In this document: positions 8,484 to 17,600 of the stretch, piece after piece
Layout of the letters: the number at the start of each line of letters is the position of its first letter
Numbering within the stretch: position 1 is the first letter of the stretch
DNA from: Elusimicrobiaceae bacterium
GTDB lineage: Bacteria > Elusimicrobiota > Elusimicrobia > Elusimicrobiales > Elusimicrobiaceae
DNA: 48,530 nt
Assembly: GCA_017534965.1 (NCBI GenBank)
Contig: JAFXVA010000015.1
Location: 1 to 48,530 of the forward strand
Direction: 5' to 3'
Made by a program: the position numbers and the translations under genes
The notes under the pieces: generated by a model
Databases searched by the model: none
What the model saw: only the letters and a program-made list of their open reading frames with translations
Told to the model about the DNA's origin: nothing

Positions 8484-9605
8484 TTAAATATTCTCCAAAT
8501 TTGCGCCGGGGTAGTAGCGTTTTAAAATTTCTTTGTAATTTTTGCCGGCCTCGGCCATACCTTTTGCGCCTTCCTGGCAAAGACCGCCGCCGTGTCCATA
8601 ACCTCTGCCGCTAAAGGTAAGGCCACTTATACCCGTTATAAAACAACTTTTAAATTTAGTTGAGCCAACGCCAACTCTAAAAGTATTACAAGGTATAACT
8701 TTAGTGGTTTTTGTTGTTTTAATTTTTAAATCTTTTGCTCTACCGCTTGAAAGTTTTGAGGCAATAGACACGCTTTTTATTGCGCCTGGTATTTTATTTT
8801 TTTTGAGAAAATTATTTACGGTATCTTTGCTTAAAGTGTGTTTCCAAGTGGCGCCTGCCCCGTGATTACAATATCCGCATTTTGAGCCGTGCAAAGGTTT
8901 TACGGCGGAAGCAAGCCAAGGTGGAGTATCTGTATGTCCGCCGCAATTTGCGTGATAATAAGTATAAAATAAATTGTTTTTATATTTTAAAACTTGACCT
9001 TGTGTTTCATCAACGGCTTTTTTAACACTATCGTAAATTTTAGCCGAACCTTTATACATTTGACTGCGAACATCACTATATAAATCAAAATTTATTTCTT
9101 GTGTGCTTTCTATACTTTTTAAGGTATAAGTGCGCGCGGCAACGGCTTGGGCTTTAAGGGCTTCAATGGGCCAGGAATAACTCATTTCATAAGGCAAAAC
9201 GCCGTAAAGGTATTCTTCCAAAGGCAAGAGTTCCACAATTTGTGTTTTTTCGGCCGGTTTTATTAAAAGTGTGCCGTTATAAGAGTTGCCATTTATGGTA
9301 AAAGTATCTTTTTTATTTTTAAGGGAAATTTCAAGCCCTTTTTTACTTTTAACTGAGCCGGCTTGAACTTCCTTTTTAGTTGTGCTTACTTTAAAAGTGC
9401 CTGCCTTGGTAACGGAATATTTTTTAAAAGTATCTAAATCTTTAATACTAATTGCGCCACTTGTTTTAACGGAAATGGGGGAAGAACTTTCGCTAATTAA
9501 AACCTTTATATCTTTATTTTGCTCGGCAGAAACCTTTTGCGCCGGCACAGCAAAAGTGCAAGCTATAAAAAATACAAGAAAGGGTATTAGGGAAGTTTTT
9601 TTCAT
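8484..9605 (-). CDS. SpoIID/LytB-domain secreted protein
   Basis: SpoIID-type domains cleave denuded glycan strands of peptidoglycan; in non-sporulating bacteria they are general wall-remodelling enzymes. The 373-aa protein has a signal peptide (basic MKKTS, hydrophobic core, cleavage near VSA). The SpoIID core follows from about residue 120: PLEEYLYGVLPYEMSYSWP, EALKAQAVAARTYTL, a Tyr/His/Cys-rich segment, and the C-terminal GRGYGHGGGLCQEGAKGMA. Two cysteines in SKCGYC suggest a disulfide or metal site. The ATG follows the ruvB stop by three bases without a clear ribosome site, so it probably relies on coupling. Nothing else here suggests sporulation, so the name reflects only the domain. 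The substrate in this organism is inferred. Confidence 0.85.
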   Translation of the reverse strand: MKKTSLIPFLVFFIACTFAVPAQKVSAEQNKDIKVLISESSSPISVKTSGAISIKDLDTFKKYSVTKAGTFKVSTTKKEVQAGSVKSKKGLEISLKNKKDTFTINGNSYNGTLLIKPAEKTQIVELLPLEEYLYGVLPYEMSYSWPIEALKAQAVAARTYTLKSIESTQEINFDLYSDVRSQMYKGSAKIYDSVKKAVDETQGQVLKYKNNLFYTYYHANCGGHTDTPPWLASAVKPLHGSKCGYCNHGAGATWKHTLSKDTVNNFLKKNKIPGAIKSVSIASKLSSGRAKDLKIKTTKTTKVIPCNTFRVGVGSTKFKSCFITGISGLTFSGRGYGHGGGLCQEGAKGMAEAGKNYKEILKRYYPGANLENI

Positions 9606-9608
9606 AGT

Positions 9609-10628
9609 TTAAAAGAGTGTATTTGGTTTTTTGTGGCCCAAGTGCTGATAGGCCTTTGCACTGGCTACACGCCCACGCGGTGTTCTTGTGATAAAACCTG
9701 CTTTAATAAGGTATGGCTCAATAACATCGCTAAGGGTGTCAACTTCCTGGCTGACGGCTATTGCAAGGTTTTCAATACCCACAGGGCCGCCGTCAAACTT
9801 TTCAATTAAGGCAGATAAAATTTTCTTATCAATAGTGTCAAGGCCTTCTTTATCAATATCAAGGGCTTCCATAGCATGTGTGGCAATTTCGGCAGTGATA
9901 ATGCCGTTGCCTTTAACTTGCGCAAAATCTCTAACGCGCCTTAAAAGGCGGTTTGCAATACGGGGCGTTCCGCGCGATCTTCTTGCAATTTCCTCAAGGC
10001 CTGCGCGCTCGGCTTCAATATTCAAAAGTCTAGCGGAGCGGGCAAGAATATCAGTAATTTCCTTAATTTCGTAAAAACCAAGATTAAAAACAATGCCAAA
10101 GCGATCTCTTAAAGGGCCTGTTAAAAGGCCACTTCTTGTTGTTGCACCGACGAGCGTAAACTTTGGCACAGATAATTTTAAAGTGGTGGAACCTGCGCCC
10201 TTACCTGTATTTATAAAGAAAGTAAAATCTTCCATAGCAGGATATAGGGCTTCTTCTACGGCGGGGTTAAGGCGGTGTATTTCGTCAATAAACAAAATAT
10301 CGCCTTCAGAAAGTTCTGTTGTAAGCATAGCAGCCAAGTCGCCCGGGCGTGCAAGAACCGGGCCTGAAGTTGTTTTGATATTTACGCCCATTTCTTTAGC
10401 CAAAATATTTGAAAGGGTTGTTTTACCAAGACCCGGGGGGGAATAAAACAAGCAATGGTCCAGGGCCTCGCCTCTATTTTTGGCGGCCTCAATAAAAATT
10501 TTTAAATTTTCTTTTAGTTTATCCTGACCGACAAATTCTTTAAGAGTTGTCGGGCGCAAAGCATACTCAAAGGAAGTTTTTTCCTGCTCGTCTGCCTGTA
10601 TATTAAGATATTCGTTTTTAGAGGTCAT
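9609..10628 (-). CDS. ruvB: Holliday junction branch-migration ATPase RuvB
   Basis: RuvB is the hexameric AAA+ motor that, with RuvA, drives branch migration of Holliday junctions. The 339-aa protein has Walker A PPGLGKT (Lys69), Walker B LFIDEIHR (Asp115-Glu116), sensor GATTRSG, and the C-terminal winged helix that contains [10 protein letters not shown] and TPRGR. Its start overlaps the ruvA stop by four bases (ATGA). The ruvC-ruvA-ruvB order within one operon is the classic resolvasome arrangement. Confidence 0.98.
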   Translation of the reverse strand: MTSKNEYLNIQADEQEKTSFEYALRPTTLKEFVGQDKLKENLKIFIEAAKNRGEALDHCLFYSPPGLGKTTLSNILAKEMGVNIKTTSGPVLARPGDLAAMLTTELSEGDILFIDEIHRLNPAVEEALYPAMEDFTFFINTGKGAGSTTLKLSVPKFTLVGATTRSGLLTGPLRDRFGIVFNLGFYEIKEITDILARSARLLNIEAERAGLEEIARRSRGTPRIANRLLRRVRDFAQVKGNGIITAEIATHAMEALDIDKEGLDTIDKKILSALIEKFDGGPVGIENLAIAVSQEVDTLSDVIEPYLIKAGFITRTPRGRVASAKAYQHLGHKKPNTLF

Positions 10629-11230
10629 TTTTTAAGTATCCTTAAGGCTTGTTTAATTAAATCTTCCACATTTGTTTGGGCAGAGTTTTGCTTATAAAGT
10701 TGCTCAATAGCGCGGCGCGATTCCTGCGCACTATAACCAAGGGCACCAAGAGCATTTAAAACATCTGCCATAAAAGGTATTTCGGCTGTTTTAATTTTAA
10801 CTTCACCCTGAACGGAAATTGTATCCATTTTACCACTAAGACTATCAATAAGTTTTTGCGCTGTTTTGGCGGTAAAGCCAAAAATTGCAGTTAAAATTTT
10901 GGGGTCTTTATTTATGATAGCATTGTGGAAATCTGCCACACTTCTAAGTGCTTTATTTAAAAACTCCAAAGCTTTTTTGGAGCCGGTGTTAGGTATTTCA
11001 TTTTTGAAAAGTAAAAATAATTCTCTATCTTCTTTATTTAAAAAGCCGTAAAGAATAGTTCCATCAAATTGGGTAATAGATTCTGTTATATAAAGCCCGA
11101 TATTTTGGCCCTTTTCAACAGAAGATATACTAGACTGCGCCATATTGATTTGATAACCAATACCGCCCACAAGTAAGATTATGGAACTTTCTTCAATATC
11201 AAAAACTTCACCTGTTATGTATGCTATCAT
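10625..11230 (-). CDS. ruvA: Holliday junction DNA-binding protein RuvA
   Basis: RuvA binds four-way junctions as a tetramer and loads RuvB. The 201-aa protein has the N-terminal OB-fold start [14 protein letters not shown], helix-hairpin-helix segments in the middle ([13 protein letters not shown], diverged from the usual SGVGPK form, and [12 protein letters not shown]), and the C-terminal domain III that contacts RuvB ([21 protein letters not shown]). It starts six bases after the ruvC stop and overlaps ruvB by four. The first helix-hairpin-helix is unusually diverged, but length and order are normal. Confidence 0.95.
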   Translation of the reverse strand: MIAYITGEVFDIEESSIILLVGGIGYQINMAQSSISSVEKGQNIGLYITESITQFDGTILYGFLNKEDRELFLLFKNEIPNTGSKKALEFLNKALRSVADFHNAIINKDPKILTAIFGFTAKTAQKLIDSLSGKMDTISVQGEVKIKTAEIPFMADVLNALGALGYSAQESRRAIEQLYKQNSAQTNVEDLIKQALRILKK

Positions 11231-11236
11231 ATAATA

Positions 11237-11812
11237 CTATTTTACTTTATTTTTGAAATTTTTTATTTGTTCTAAACGCGCTTGTTTAATTTTTTCTAAA
11301 AATGCTTTTTGCGTGTTTATTTTATTTAAAATCGGGTTCATCTTTAAATGGCAAAGGGCAATGGCGGCGGCATCGGCCACATCGTCGGGTTGCAGGACTT
11401 CTTTTAATTTTAAAATCAGTTGCACCATCCTTTGCATTTGTTTTTTATCGGCCGCGCCGTTGCCACATAAGGTGGCTTTAATTCTGCTTGGCTGATAGGA
11501 AGAAACTTCAATACCTTTTTGGTGTAAAGCAAGCAAGATAACGCCACGCGCTTGAATTGTGTGGCCCACTCTGGTTGCTTTTTTTAAAAAGAACATTTCT
11601 TCCATAGCGGCGCAAGTCGGCTGAAAAATATCTGCAAGGCGCAAAACTTCGCGGTAAGTTTCGTCAAGGCGGGCCGCAAGGGATAAATCTTTGCTTGTAT
11701 GTATAAGCCCGCAACTTTCCAAAACAGCACCGGCTGACCCGTTATCAACTAAAACGGCCCAGCCGGTCCTATCTAAACCGGGGTCTATGCCCAAGATTTT
11801 ATTTTTCTTCAA
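11237..11812 (-). CDS. ruvC: Crossover junction endodeoxyribonuclease RuvC, TTG start
   Basis: RuvC cuts Holliday junctions symmetrically after RuvAB action. The acidic catalytic set is present: Asp10 in LGIDPGLDRTGW, Glu71 in AAMEEMFF, and Asp144/Asp147 in PDDVADAAAIALCH. The start is TTG at 11812-11810, inside the end of yebC (14-base overlap). No in-frame ATG precedes the conserved ILGIDPG motif, so TTG is the best start and expression probably depends on coupling to yebC. The 191-aa length is within the family range, with a basic C-terminal tail rich in Lys. Confidence 0.95.
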   Translation of the reverse strand: MKKNKILGIDPGLDRTGWAVLVDNGSAGAVLESCGLIHTSKDLSLAARLDETYREVLRLADIFQPTCAAMEEMFFLKKATRVGHTIQARGVILLALHQKGIEVSSYQPSRIKATLCGNGAADKKQMQRMVQLILKLKEVLQPDDVADAAAIALCHLKMNPILNKINTQKAFLEKIKQARLEQIKNFKNKVK

Positions 11813-12554
11813 TTTTGGCTAAAATATCGTCGGCAATAGAGTGGTTTGCATAGACATTTTTTGTATCGTCGTGGTCATCTAAGGCCTCAATCATACGCAA
11901 AACTTTGCCGGCGGTTTCTTCGTCTTTAATTTCCACTTCGTTAGAAGGAACCATACTGATTTCAGCAGATTCAAGTTTAATTCCTTTTGCTTCCAAAGCA
12001 GATTTAACGGCTTCAAAGTTTTCCGGTGCGGTAATAACTTCAAAACCTTCTTCTTGGGTAATAATATCGTCTGCACCTGCTTCAAGGGCAATATTCATAA
12101 GGGTTTCTTCGTTGGTAGATTCTTTGCTGATTAAAATAACACCCTTTTTGCTAAACATATAAGAAACGCAACCGCTTGTGCCAATGCTTCCGCCTTTGTC
12201 GGAAAAGATTTTTCTGATTTCGGCAAAAGTTCTGTTTTTATTATCGGTTGTGCATTCAACGATAACGGCTACAGATCCTGGTCCATAACCTTCATAAGTG
12301 ATTTCTTCGTAAATTGTGCCCGGGATTTGGCCTGTACCTTTCATAATAGCGCGTTTGACGTTATCAGCAGGCATGTTTGCTGCTTTTGCATCATCAACGG
12401 CTTTTCTTAAACGGGCATTGCTTGCCAAATCTCCGCCGCCGATTTTAGCGGCAATAGTAATTTCTCTGATAAGTTTAGTAAAAACTTTACCTTTTTTTGC
12501 GTCAACGAGGGCCTTTTTGTGTTTAATACCGGCCCAGTGTGAGTGTCCACCCAT
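11799..12554 (-). CDS. yebC: YebC/PmpR/TACO1-family protein
   Basis: YebC-family proteins have been described as DNA-binding regulators and, for some members, as ribosome-associated factors that relieve stalling on proline-rich stretches. The 251-aa protein opens with the signature MGGHSHWAGIKHKKALVDAKKGKVFTKL (given in two overlapping parts here: MGGHSHWAGIKHKK, DAKKGKVFTKL) and keeps EITYEGYGPGSVAVIVE and CTTDNKNRT. A longer in-frame start at 12575 exists, but AAGGAG (complement of 12562-12567) lies seven bases before the ATG at 12554, and the family signature begins there, so 12554 is chosen. It heads the operon with ruvC, as in many bacteria. Confidence 0.95.
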   Translation of the reverse strand: MGGHSHWAGIKHKKALVDAKKGKVFTKLIREITIAAKIGGGDLASNARLRKAVDDAKAANMPADNVKRAIMKGTGQIPGTIYEEITYEGYGPGSVAVIVECTTDNKNRTFAEIRKIFSDKGGSIGTSGCVSYMFSKKGVILISKESTNEETLMNIALEAGADDIITQEEGFEVITAPENFEAVKSALEAKGIKLESAEISMVPSNEVEIKDEETAGKVLRMIEALDDHDDTKNVYANHSIADDILAKIEEK

Positions 12555-12584
12555 AGTAAAACTCCTTAATATCAAATATAAGAT

Positions 12585-12613
12585 ATTCTAGCATATTTTT
12601 TGCTTAATATTAA
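12585..12613 (-). promoter_or_regulatory. Candidate promoter of the yebC-ruvCAB-queA-tgt operon
   Basis: On the minus strand TTAATA (12613-12608), 17 bases and TAGAAT (12590-12585) precede yebC by about 30 bases, with AAGGAG between. The -35 is weak. It is placed back to back with the tRNA gene. Confidence 0.4.
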
Positions 12614-12617
12614 ATAA

Positions 12618-12623
12618 TATAAT
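12618..12623 (+). promoter_or_regulatory. Candidate -10 box of the tRNA-Arg gene
   Basis: A perfect TATAAT lies 24 bases before the tRNA. A convincing -35 is not visible (the region is T-rich). Confidence 0.35.
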
Positions 12624-12647
12624 AAAATACTTAAGTAACATTGTTAA

Positions 12648-12720
12648 GCCCCATTAGCTCAATTGGCTAGAGTATCGGTCTTCGGAACCGAGGGTTCGGG
12701 TTCAAATCCTGAATGGGGCA
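12648..12720 (+). tRNA. tRNA-Arg (anticodon UCG)
   Basis: A 73-nt cloverleaf folds by eye: acceptor GCCCCAT with ATGGGGC, D stem GCTC/GAGT, anticodon stem TCGGT/ACCGA around the loop CTTCGGA, and T stem TCGGG/CCTGA around TTCAAAT (one G-U). The anticodon is TCG at 12682-12684, which reads CGN arginine codons. The discriminator is A12720, and the CCA end is not encoded (AAAAG follows), so the tRNA needs CCA addition; a CCA-adding-family gene lies two genes downstream. Confidence 0.88.
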
Positions 12721-12755
12721 AAAGATTTTTGAGGAAAATTTTAAAGCTATAATAT

Positions 12756-13391
12756 ATGAAATCAATTAAAGGCGAGGGCAGCGTTAATTGCCCACATTGC
12801 GAAGAAAATTTTGACGCGGAATTTTGGACACTTATCCGCGGGGATGAAGATTTAGAGTTAAAGGATGCTCTTATCGGGGGGGAGCTAAACCTTGTTTCCT
12901 GCCCAAGTTGCGGACACTTTTTTTATCACGAACGCACAATAATTTATTTTGACCCCACTATTGAACTTTTGGCTTTTGTTTGGGGTGGCAGGGAAGATGA
13001 CTTTGAAAAACAAAAAGAGCAAATGCAAAAAGATTTTGAGTTATTAAAAAATAATTTAACCTCTTTAAATATTAACTATCAACCTTTTTATTTAAAAAGT
13101 CTTACCGAGTTAAAAGCGATGATAGAATATGAAGAATTTACCCGCACCCAAAGCGAAGTTGTTGCAGCCCTTGCGGCGCAAAATAATTTTAAAGTTGTTG
13201 CTTTAAAGCCAAGTGTGGCAAGAGTTTCCGGCTTTCCCTTTTATGCCCCTATTGCAGGCGAGGAATATACTTTACCCAATTTTGTAAAAGCGGCAGAAGA
13301 ACTTTTAAGGCAAAACTCCGCTTTAAATATGCTTAAAACTATGCTTGACGAAGTTAAAAAAACTTCAAAATTACCCGCGCAAGTAAAATAA
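12756..13391 (+). CDS. CpXC-domain zinc-ribbon protein
   Basis: This is a 211-aa protein whose first 65 residues match the CpXC pattern: NCPHC near residue 12, SCPSC near residue 51, then GHFFYHERTI. The two Cys-Pro-X-Cys pairs probably bind one zinc. The rest is a charged, mostly helical region without a recognised fold. The function of the family is unknown. The ATG at 12756 is the only start before the first Cys pair; it has no close ribosome site (GAGGA at 12731-12735 is about 20 bases away), and a TATAAT ends only two bases before it. It may therefore be read with the tRNA transcript. Its stop is one base before the next gene, so the two are likely coupled. Confidence 0.8.
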   Translation: MKSIKGEGSVNCPHCEENFDAEFWTLIRGDEDLELKDALIGGELNLVSCPSCGHFFYHERTIIYFDPTIELLAFVWGGREDDFEKQKEQMQKDFELLKNNLTSLNINYQPFYLKSLTELKAMIEYEEFTRTQSEVVAALAAQNNFKVVALKPSVARVSGFPFYAPIAGEEYTLPNFVKAAEELLRQNSALNMLKTMLDEVKKTSKLPAQVK

Positions 13392-13392
13392 T

Positions 13393-14496
13393 ATGGCAAG
13401 TAAAGAGATAAAAATTTTAAAAGAAATCGGCGAATTTGCCCAAACAAAAAAACTGCCCCTTTGGGCGGTGGGCGGTTTTGTGCGGGATTTTTATCTCGGT
13501 AAAAAAACTTACGATATTGATATTTGCGTAGAGGGCAAAATTGATGATTTGCTTAGTTTTTGCCGCAAAAAATACGGCGCAAAAATTACCCGTTTTGAAA
13601 CTTTCGGCACGGCAAGAGTTTCTTTAGAAAACGGCTTAAAACTTGATTTTGTCAGATGTAGAAAAGAAGTTTACCCAAAACCCGCAAGTTTACCGCAAGT
13701 TGCGCCTTCAAAATTACATGACGATTTGTTTAGGCGCGATTTTACTGCAAATGCAGGGGCTTTAAGTTTATTGCCAAGTGAATTTTTTAAAGATTATGAT
13801 TTATTTGAAGCAAAAAAAGCAATAAAAAAAGGGTATATACAAATTTTACACAGCAAAAGTTTTATTGACGACCCAACAAGAATTTTCCGCGCGATTCGCT
13901 TTGCTGCGCGCTTTAATTGGAAAATAGAAAAAACTACTCTTGCCTTGCTTAAAAAAGCAGTTAAAGAAAATTATTTATTACTTTTGTCGCGCGCGCGCTT
14001 AAACCACGAACTTGTTAAAATTTTGGAAGAAAAAAAACCGCTTGCCGCTTTAAAAATGCTTAAAAAATTTGATATTTTAAAATATTATTCGCCAACTTTA
14101 AAAGTGCCACAAAATATAGAGCGTGTGAGTGCTTTAACTTCGCGCTTAACTTTGCTTGCTTTTAATTGTAAAGAGGAAAATTTGCTTAAAAATTTAACCT
14201 TGCCACGCCAAATATTTATGCAGGCACAGGAAGATTTAAAACTATTAAAAAATCAAAAAGCAGTTAATTTTGAACTTTCCAAAGAACAAAAAAACCTGCT
14301 TAAACTTTGCTACCCAAAATTAAAACCTTGCGCTTTAAAAAAATGTTTTATTGATGGCGCTTGGCTAAAAGCACAAGGTTTAAACGGCGAAAAAATCGGT
14401 TTTTTCCTAGATATCGCTGCCAAAAACCAGTTTAAAGGGCTTTATAAAAGCAAATCCCACGCCCAAAAAGAAATCCTAAAACTAATCAAAAAGTAA
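13393..14496 (+). CDS. cca: CCA-adding / poly(A) polymerase family tRNA nucleotidyltransferase
   Basis: This class II nucleotidyltransferase adds CCA to tRNA 3' ends (or A tails to RNA). The 367-aa protein has the head motif AVGGFVRD, catalytic Asp41 and Asp43 in TYDIDICVEG, the flexible-loop region, RRDFTANA (template residues) and DDPTRIFRAIRFAARF. The C-terminal body and tail are Lys-rich. The window's tRNA-Arg has no encoded CCA, so an enzyme of this type is needed in this genome. Whether it adds CC, A, CCA or poly(A) cannot be told from motifs alone. The start follows the CpXC gene by one base with no ribosome site, implying coupling. Confidence 0.9.
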   Translation: MASKEIKILKEIGEFAQTKKLPLWAVGGFVRDFYLGKKTYDIDICVEGKIDDLLSFCRKKYGAKITRFETFGTARVSLENGLKLDFVRCRKEVYPKPASLPQVAPSKLHDDLFRRDFTANAGALSLLPSEFFKDYDLFEAKKAIKKGYIQILHSKSFIDDPTRIFRAIRFAARFNWKIEKTTLALLKKAVKENYLLLLSRARLNHELVKILEEKKPLAALKMLKKFDILKYYSPTLKVPQNIERVSALTSRLTLLAFNCKEENLLKNLTLPRQIFMQAQEDLKLLKNQKAVNFELSKEQKNLLKLCYPKLKPCALKKCFIDGAWLKAQGLNGEKIGFFLDIAAKNQFKGLYKSKSHAQKEILKLIKK

Positions 14497-14505
14497 AATG
14501 GGTCT

Positions 14506-14535
14506 AAAGTCCTATTCTACAAGTGGGGCTTTTTT
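14506..14535 (+). terminator. Probable terminator after the CCA-adding gene
   Basis: AAAGTCC (14506-14512) can pair with GGGCTTT (14526-14532; one G-U) and is followed by more T residues. The left arm lies in GGGTCTAAAGTC, a sequence also found in the hairpins before both giant genes. Confidence 0.55.
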
Positions 14536-14536
14536 C

Positions 14537-14566
14537 TTGTTGCAAGATAGGTTAAATATTTAATAT
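14537..14566 (+). promoter_or_regulatory. Candidate promoter of the PAS-array gene
   Basis: TTGTTG (14537-14542), 18 bases, TAATAT (14561-14566), placed directly after the GGGTCTAAAGTC-containing hairpin as at the giant genes. The -10 is only fair. Confidence 0.35.
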
Positions 14567-14601
14567 TCTATAAAAAATACTATATATGGGAGAAATATTT
14601 T

Positions 14602-17600
14602 ATGTCAGCAGCAAAAAGAAAAAAATCTATAGTCAGCGTTTTTAAAAATCTTGTCAATACAAATTCAGATAAAAAAGATGTTTTGGTTAGTGCCGTTAAG
14701 GTGTTTGATGCCTTAAATCAACCTTATTTTATTTTTGATAAAAAAGGCAATATCTTTTATACTAATCCTGCTTTGTTTAATTTGCTTAATTTAGAAGATA
14801 ATCCCATTAATATTTTTGACCTGACAGATAAAAAAAATGCTGAAGATTTTTTAAAAAAGACAGAAGCTGTTTTTGAAAATAAAACAAGTTTAGCTAATCC
14901 CATAGAGTTTGTCTTTGCCAAAGAAGGTTTTAGTATGATGGCAATGGTATCTTATTTGGCGGAGGAAGAAGGCAAAGAATATGCCGCCAGTGGCCTTATT
15001 ACAAACAGCCAAGACGAAAAACTTTTAAGAAGCAAAAACCTTTTACAAAGTATTTTGGATAATGCGCCAATGTCTATTTATACAAGAAATGCAGATGGGG
15101 CTTTAACTTTCTATAACAAAAAAACTTTGGAAATTTTTGAAGAAGAAGATTCAAATCTTGTTGCCGGCGCTTTGCACCAAAACCAAACTGCCGAAAATGA
15201 GGCAGAATACCGCCAAAGAGAAGCTGATATTATAAAAGAAGGCAAAGTCGTGCGCTACCCGCAGGAAGAATACACCACCAAAGAAGGTAGCAAAATTATG
15301 CTTGATTTAATAAAAGTGCCTATACCGGCAAGCACTTCTAATCCGGCTTGTGTTTTGACTATTGCGCAAGATATTACCGCGCGCTATATTCAAGATAGCG
15401 AAACTTTAAAAACAAAAAATATTCTTCAAACAATTTTTAATAATGCCCCTGTTGCTATTTATGCCCGCGATGAAAGGGGGGAAATGCTTTTCTTAAATAA
15501 TAAAACTTGGGAACTTTACGGAAACGGAAAAGAAGTTAAATTAAACGAAACACCCGAACAGCAAGAGTATTATATAAAGAGAGATGCCCAACTTTTAAAA
15601 GATAAAAAAATCTTAGATTTGCCCGAAGAAGAATATACCGGCAGTGATGGCATAAAACGCTTATTTCATATAATCAAAGTGCCTGTTTACGATACCGACG
15701 GCAAACCAATGATGGTTATAACAATTTCCCAAGATGTAACAGAAACTAAAGAAAAAGAAAAAGAAGTTATAAGCACAAAAAATTTCCTGCAGAAAGTTTT
15801 GGATAACTTACCTGTTGCTATTTATGCTAAAGATCCGGAAGGTAAATATCTTATATGGAATAAAAAATCAGAAGAGATTTTTGGTAAAAAAGCAAATGAA
15901 GTTATCGGTAAACAATATTATAATGACCAAATTACCCCCGAACAAAAGGAATTTATTGTAATGCAGGATAGAAATGTCTTTGATAAAAAGACGGAAGTTG
16001 ATTTGCCGCAAGAACTTATTTCCACACAAGATAAAGGTATAAAGGTTATGCATACCGTTAAAACGCCTTTGTTTAAAGAAGACGGCACCCCAAATTGTTT
16101 GCTTGGCGTAAGCGAAGATATTACTTCTAAAACAAAAATGGAAAGAGATGTCTATGAGTCCCGCACAAAATATTCTTTACTTGTAGAAAATTCCCGCGAA
16201 GGTATTTTGATTTTTGAAAAAGGTAAAGTTTCTTTTGCAAACAAAACAATTTTAAATGCCTTAAATACCACTTTAGAAGATATAGAAGGTAAAACTTTTA
16301 AGGAACTTGCCTCTAAAGAAAATGCCGACCTTGCAGAAGAATTTTATGAAAAAACAATAAACGGCACGGCAAGTGCCCCGTTTGAAGTTATTAAATTGCG
16401 TAATTTAAGAAACGATGATGTGGTGGAGTTTGAAGTTTCCGCTGCAGATTCAAAATATCTTGGTAAAAAGATACTTATTATGTTCTTAAGAAATATTACA
16501 GAAGAGCGCAATATAAAACACACTTCTTCTTTTACTACAGATAGACTTTATCAGGTTTTTGAAAATTCAAGTATTCCTCAAGTAGTATTGCAATATAACG
16601 GCTATATTTATGATATGAACCGCGTAGCAAGGGAACGCCTAGGTTTTACCTTACAAGAAAAACCCTTATATACAAGTTTGTATATAAAACCTTCTTTGCC
16701 TTTAAAAGCACGCAAAGCAATGAATGCTCTTGAAAGTGCAAATTTTGAAGCAGAACTTGATTTAGCAGAACAAGAAGCCCTTAAACCTTATGATAAAAAA
16801 GGTAAATTCAAATTTAATGTGCACATGTTGCCTATAAATCACAAAGAACTTGAAAGCGGTAAAAAGGTGGCAGATTTCCTTTTGGAACTTGATTTTAAAG
16901 GTTCCAGTTTGTTTGATGAAAATGATGTTAATATTTCTATGGAAACGCCTTTATCTTTTCAAGATGCTCTTATTTTGGCTACCCGTCAGGGGCTTATACT
17001 TAAAGCCAATAATCAGGCCTTACAATTATTAAATGTTTCCCTTAAAGATCTTGAAGGTAAAAACTTGGCAGATTTTGTTATCCCGGGTGAAAAATTATTA
17101 ATGCAAGCAGATATAGCGGAAGTTTACTCTCAAAACTTTATTAAGAATCGTAATTATAATTTACAAATTAATGATTCCGTTTTGCCTGTTGAAGCAAGTG
17201 CCGTATTAGCTAAGAATAATAATTTCTTGCTATCTTTAAGAAATAATACTTCCCGCAAGCAATTAATGGATAATTTAGAACAGAGAAGTTCCTATATACA
17301 GGCCATACACAATGTTATCGGTTCTGCTTTGTTTGAGTGCGATATTAAAGAAGGAAAATTTTCAAACTTTACTACCGCTAATGAGCAAGCCAGTAAATTA
17401 ACCGGTTATACTTTGCAGGAACTTATGGATAAAACTCCGGCAGATTTATTGATTGGTGAAAAGAAAACTGAAGAAAAAGTAGAGCAATATTTAACCGAAG
17501 TTTTTAACTCCATAAAAGGTGGCGCTCCGGCTAAATTTACGGCTAAGATTAAAACAAAAAAAGGTAATGCTTCTGTTGAAATGCGTGTTTCTTATTATGA

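Noticed and set aside
8484-9605. Evidence for sporulation from the SpoIID-like gene
   Set aside because: SpoIID domains are widespread in non-sporulating bacteria and no other sporulation gene is present.
9688-10446. Plus-strand frames opposite ruvB
   Set aside because: They mirror the conserved RuvB coding sequence and have no independent signals.
12555-12575. Longer yebC start at 12575
   Set aside because: The ribosome site AAGGAG and the family start signature both place initiation at 12554.
12748-12753. TATAAT as promoter of the CpXC gene
   Set aside because: It ends two bases before the ATG, so transcription would begin inside the coding region; read-through from the tRNA is more likely.
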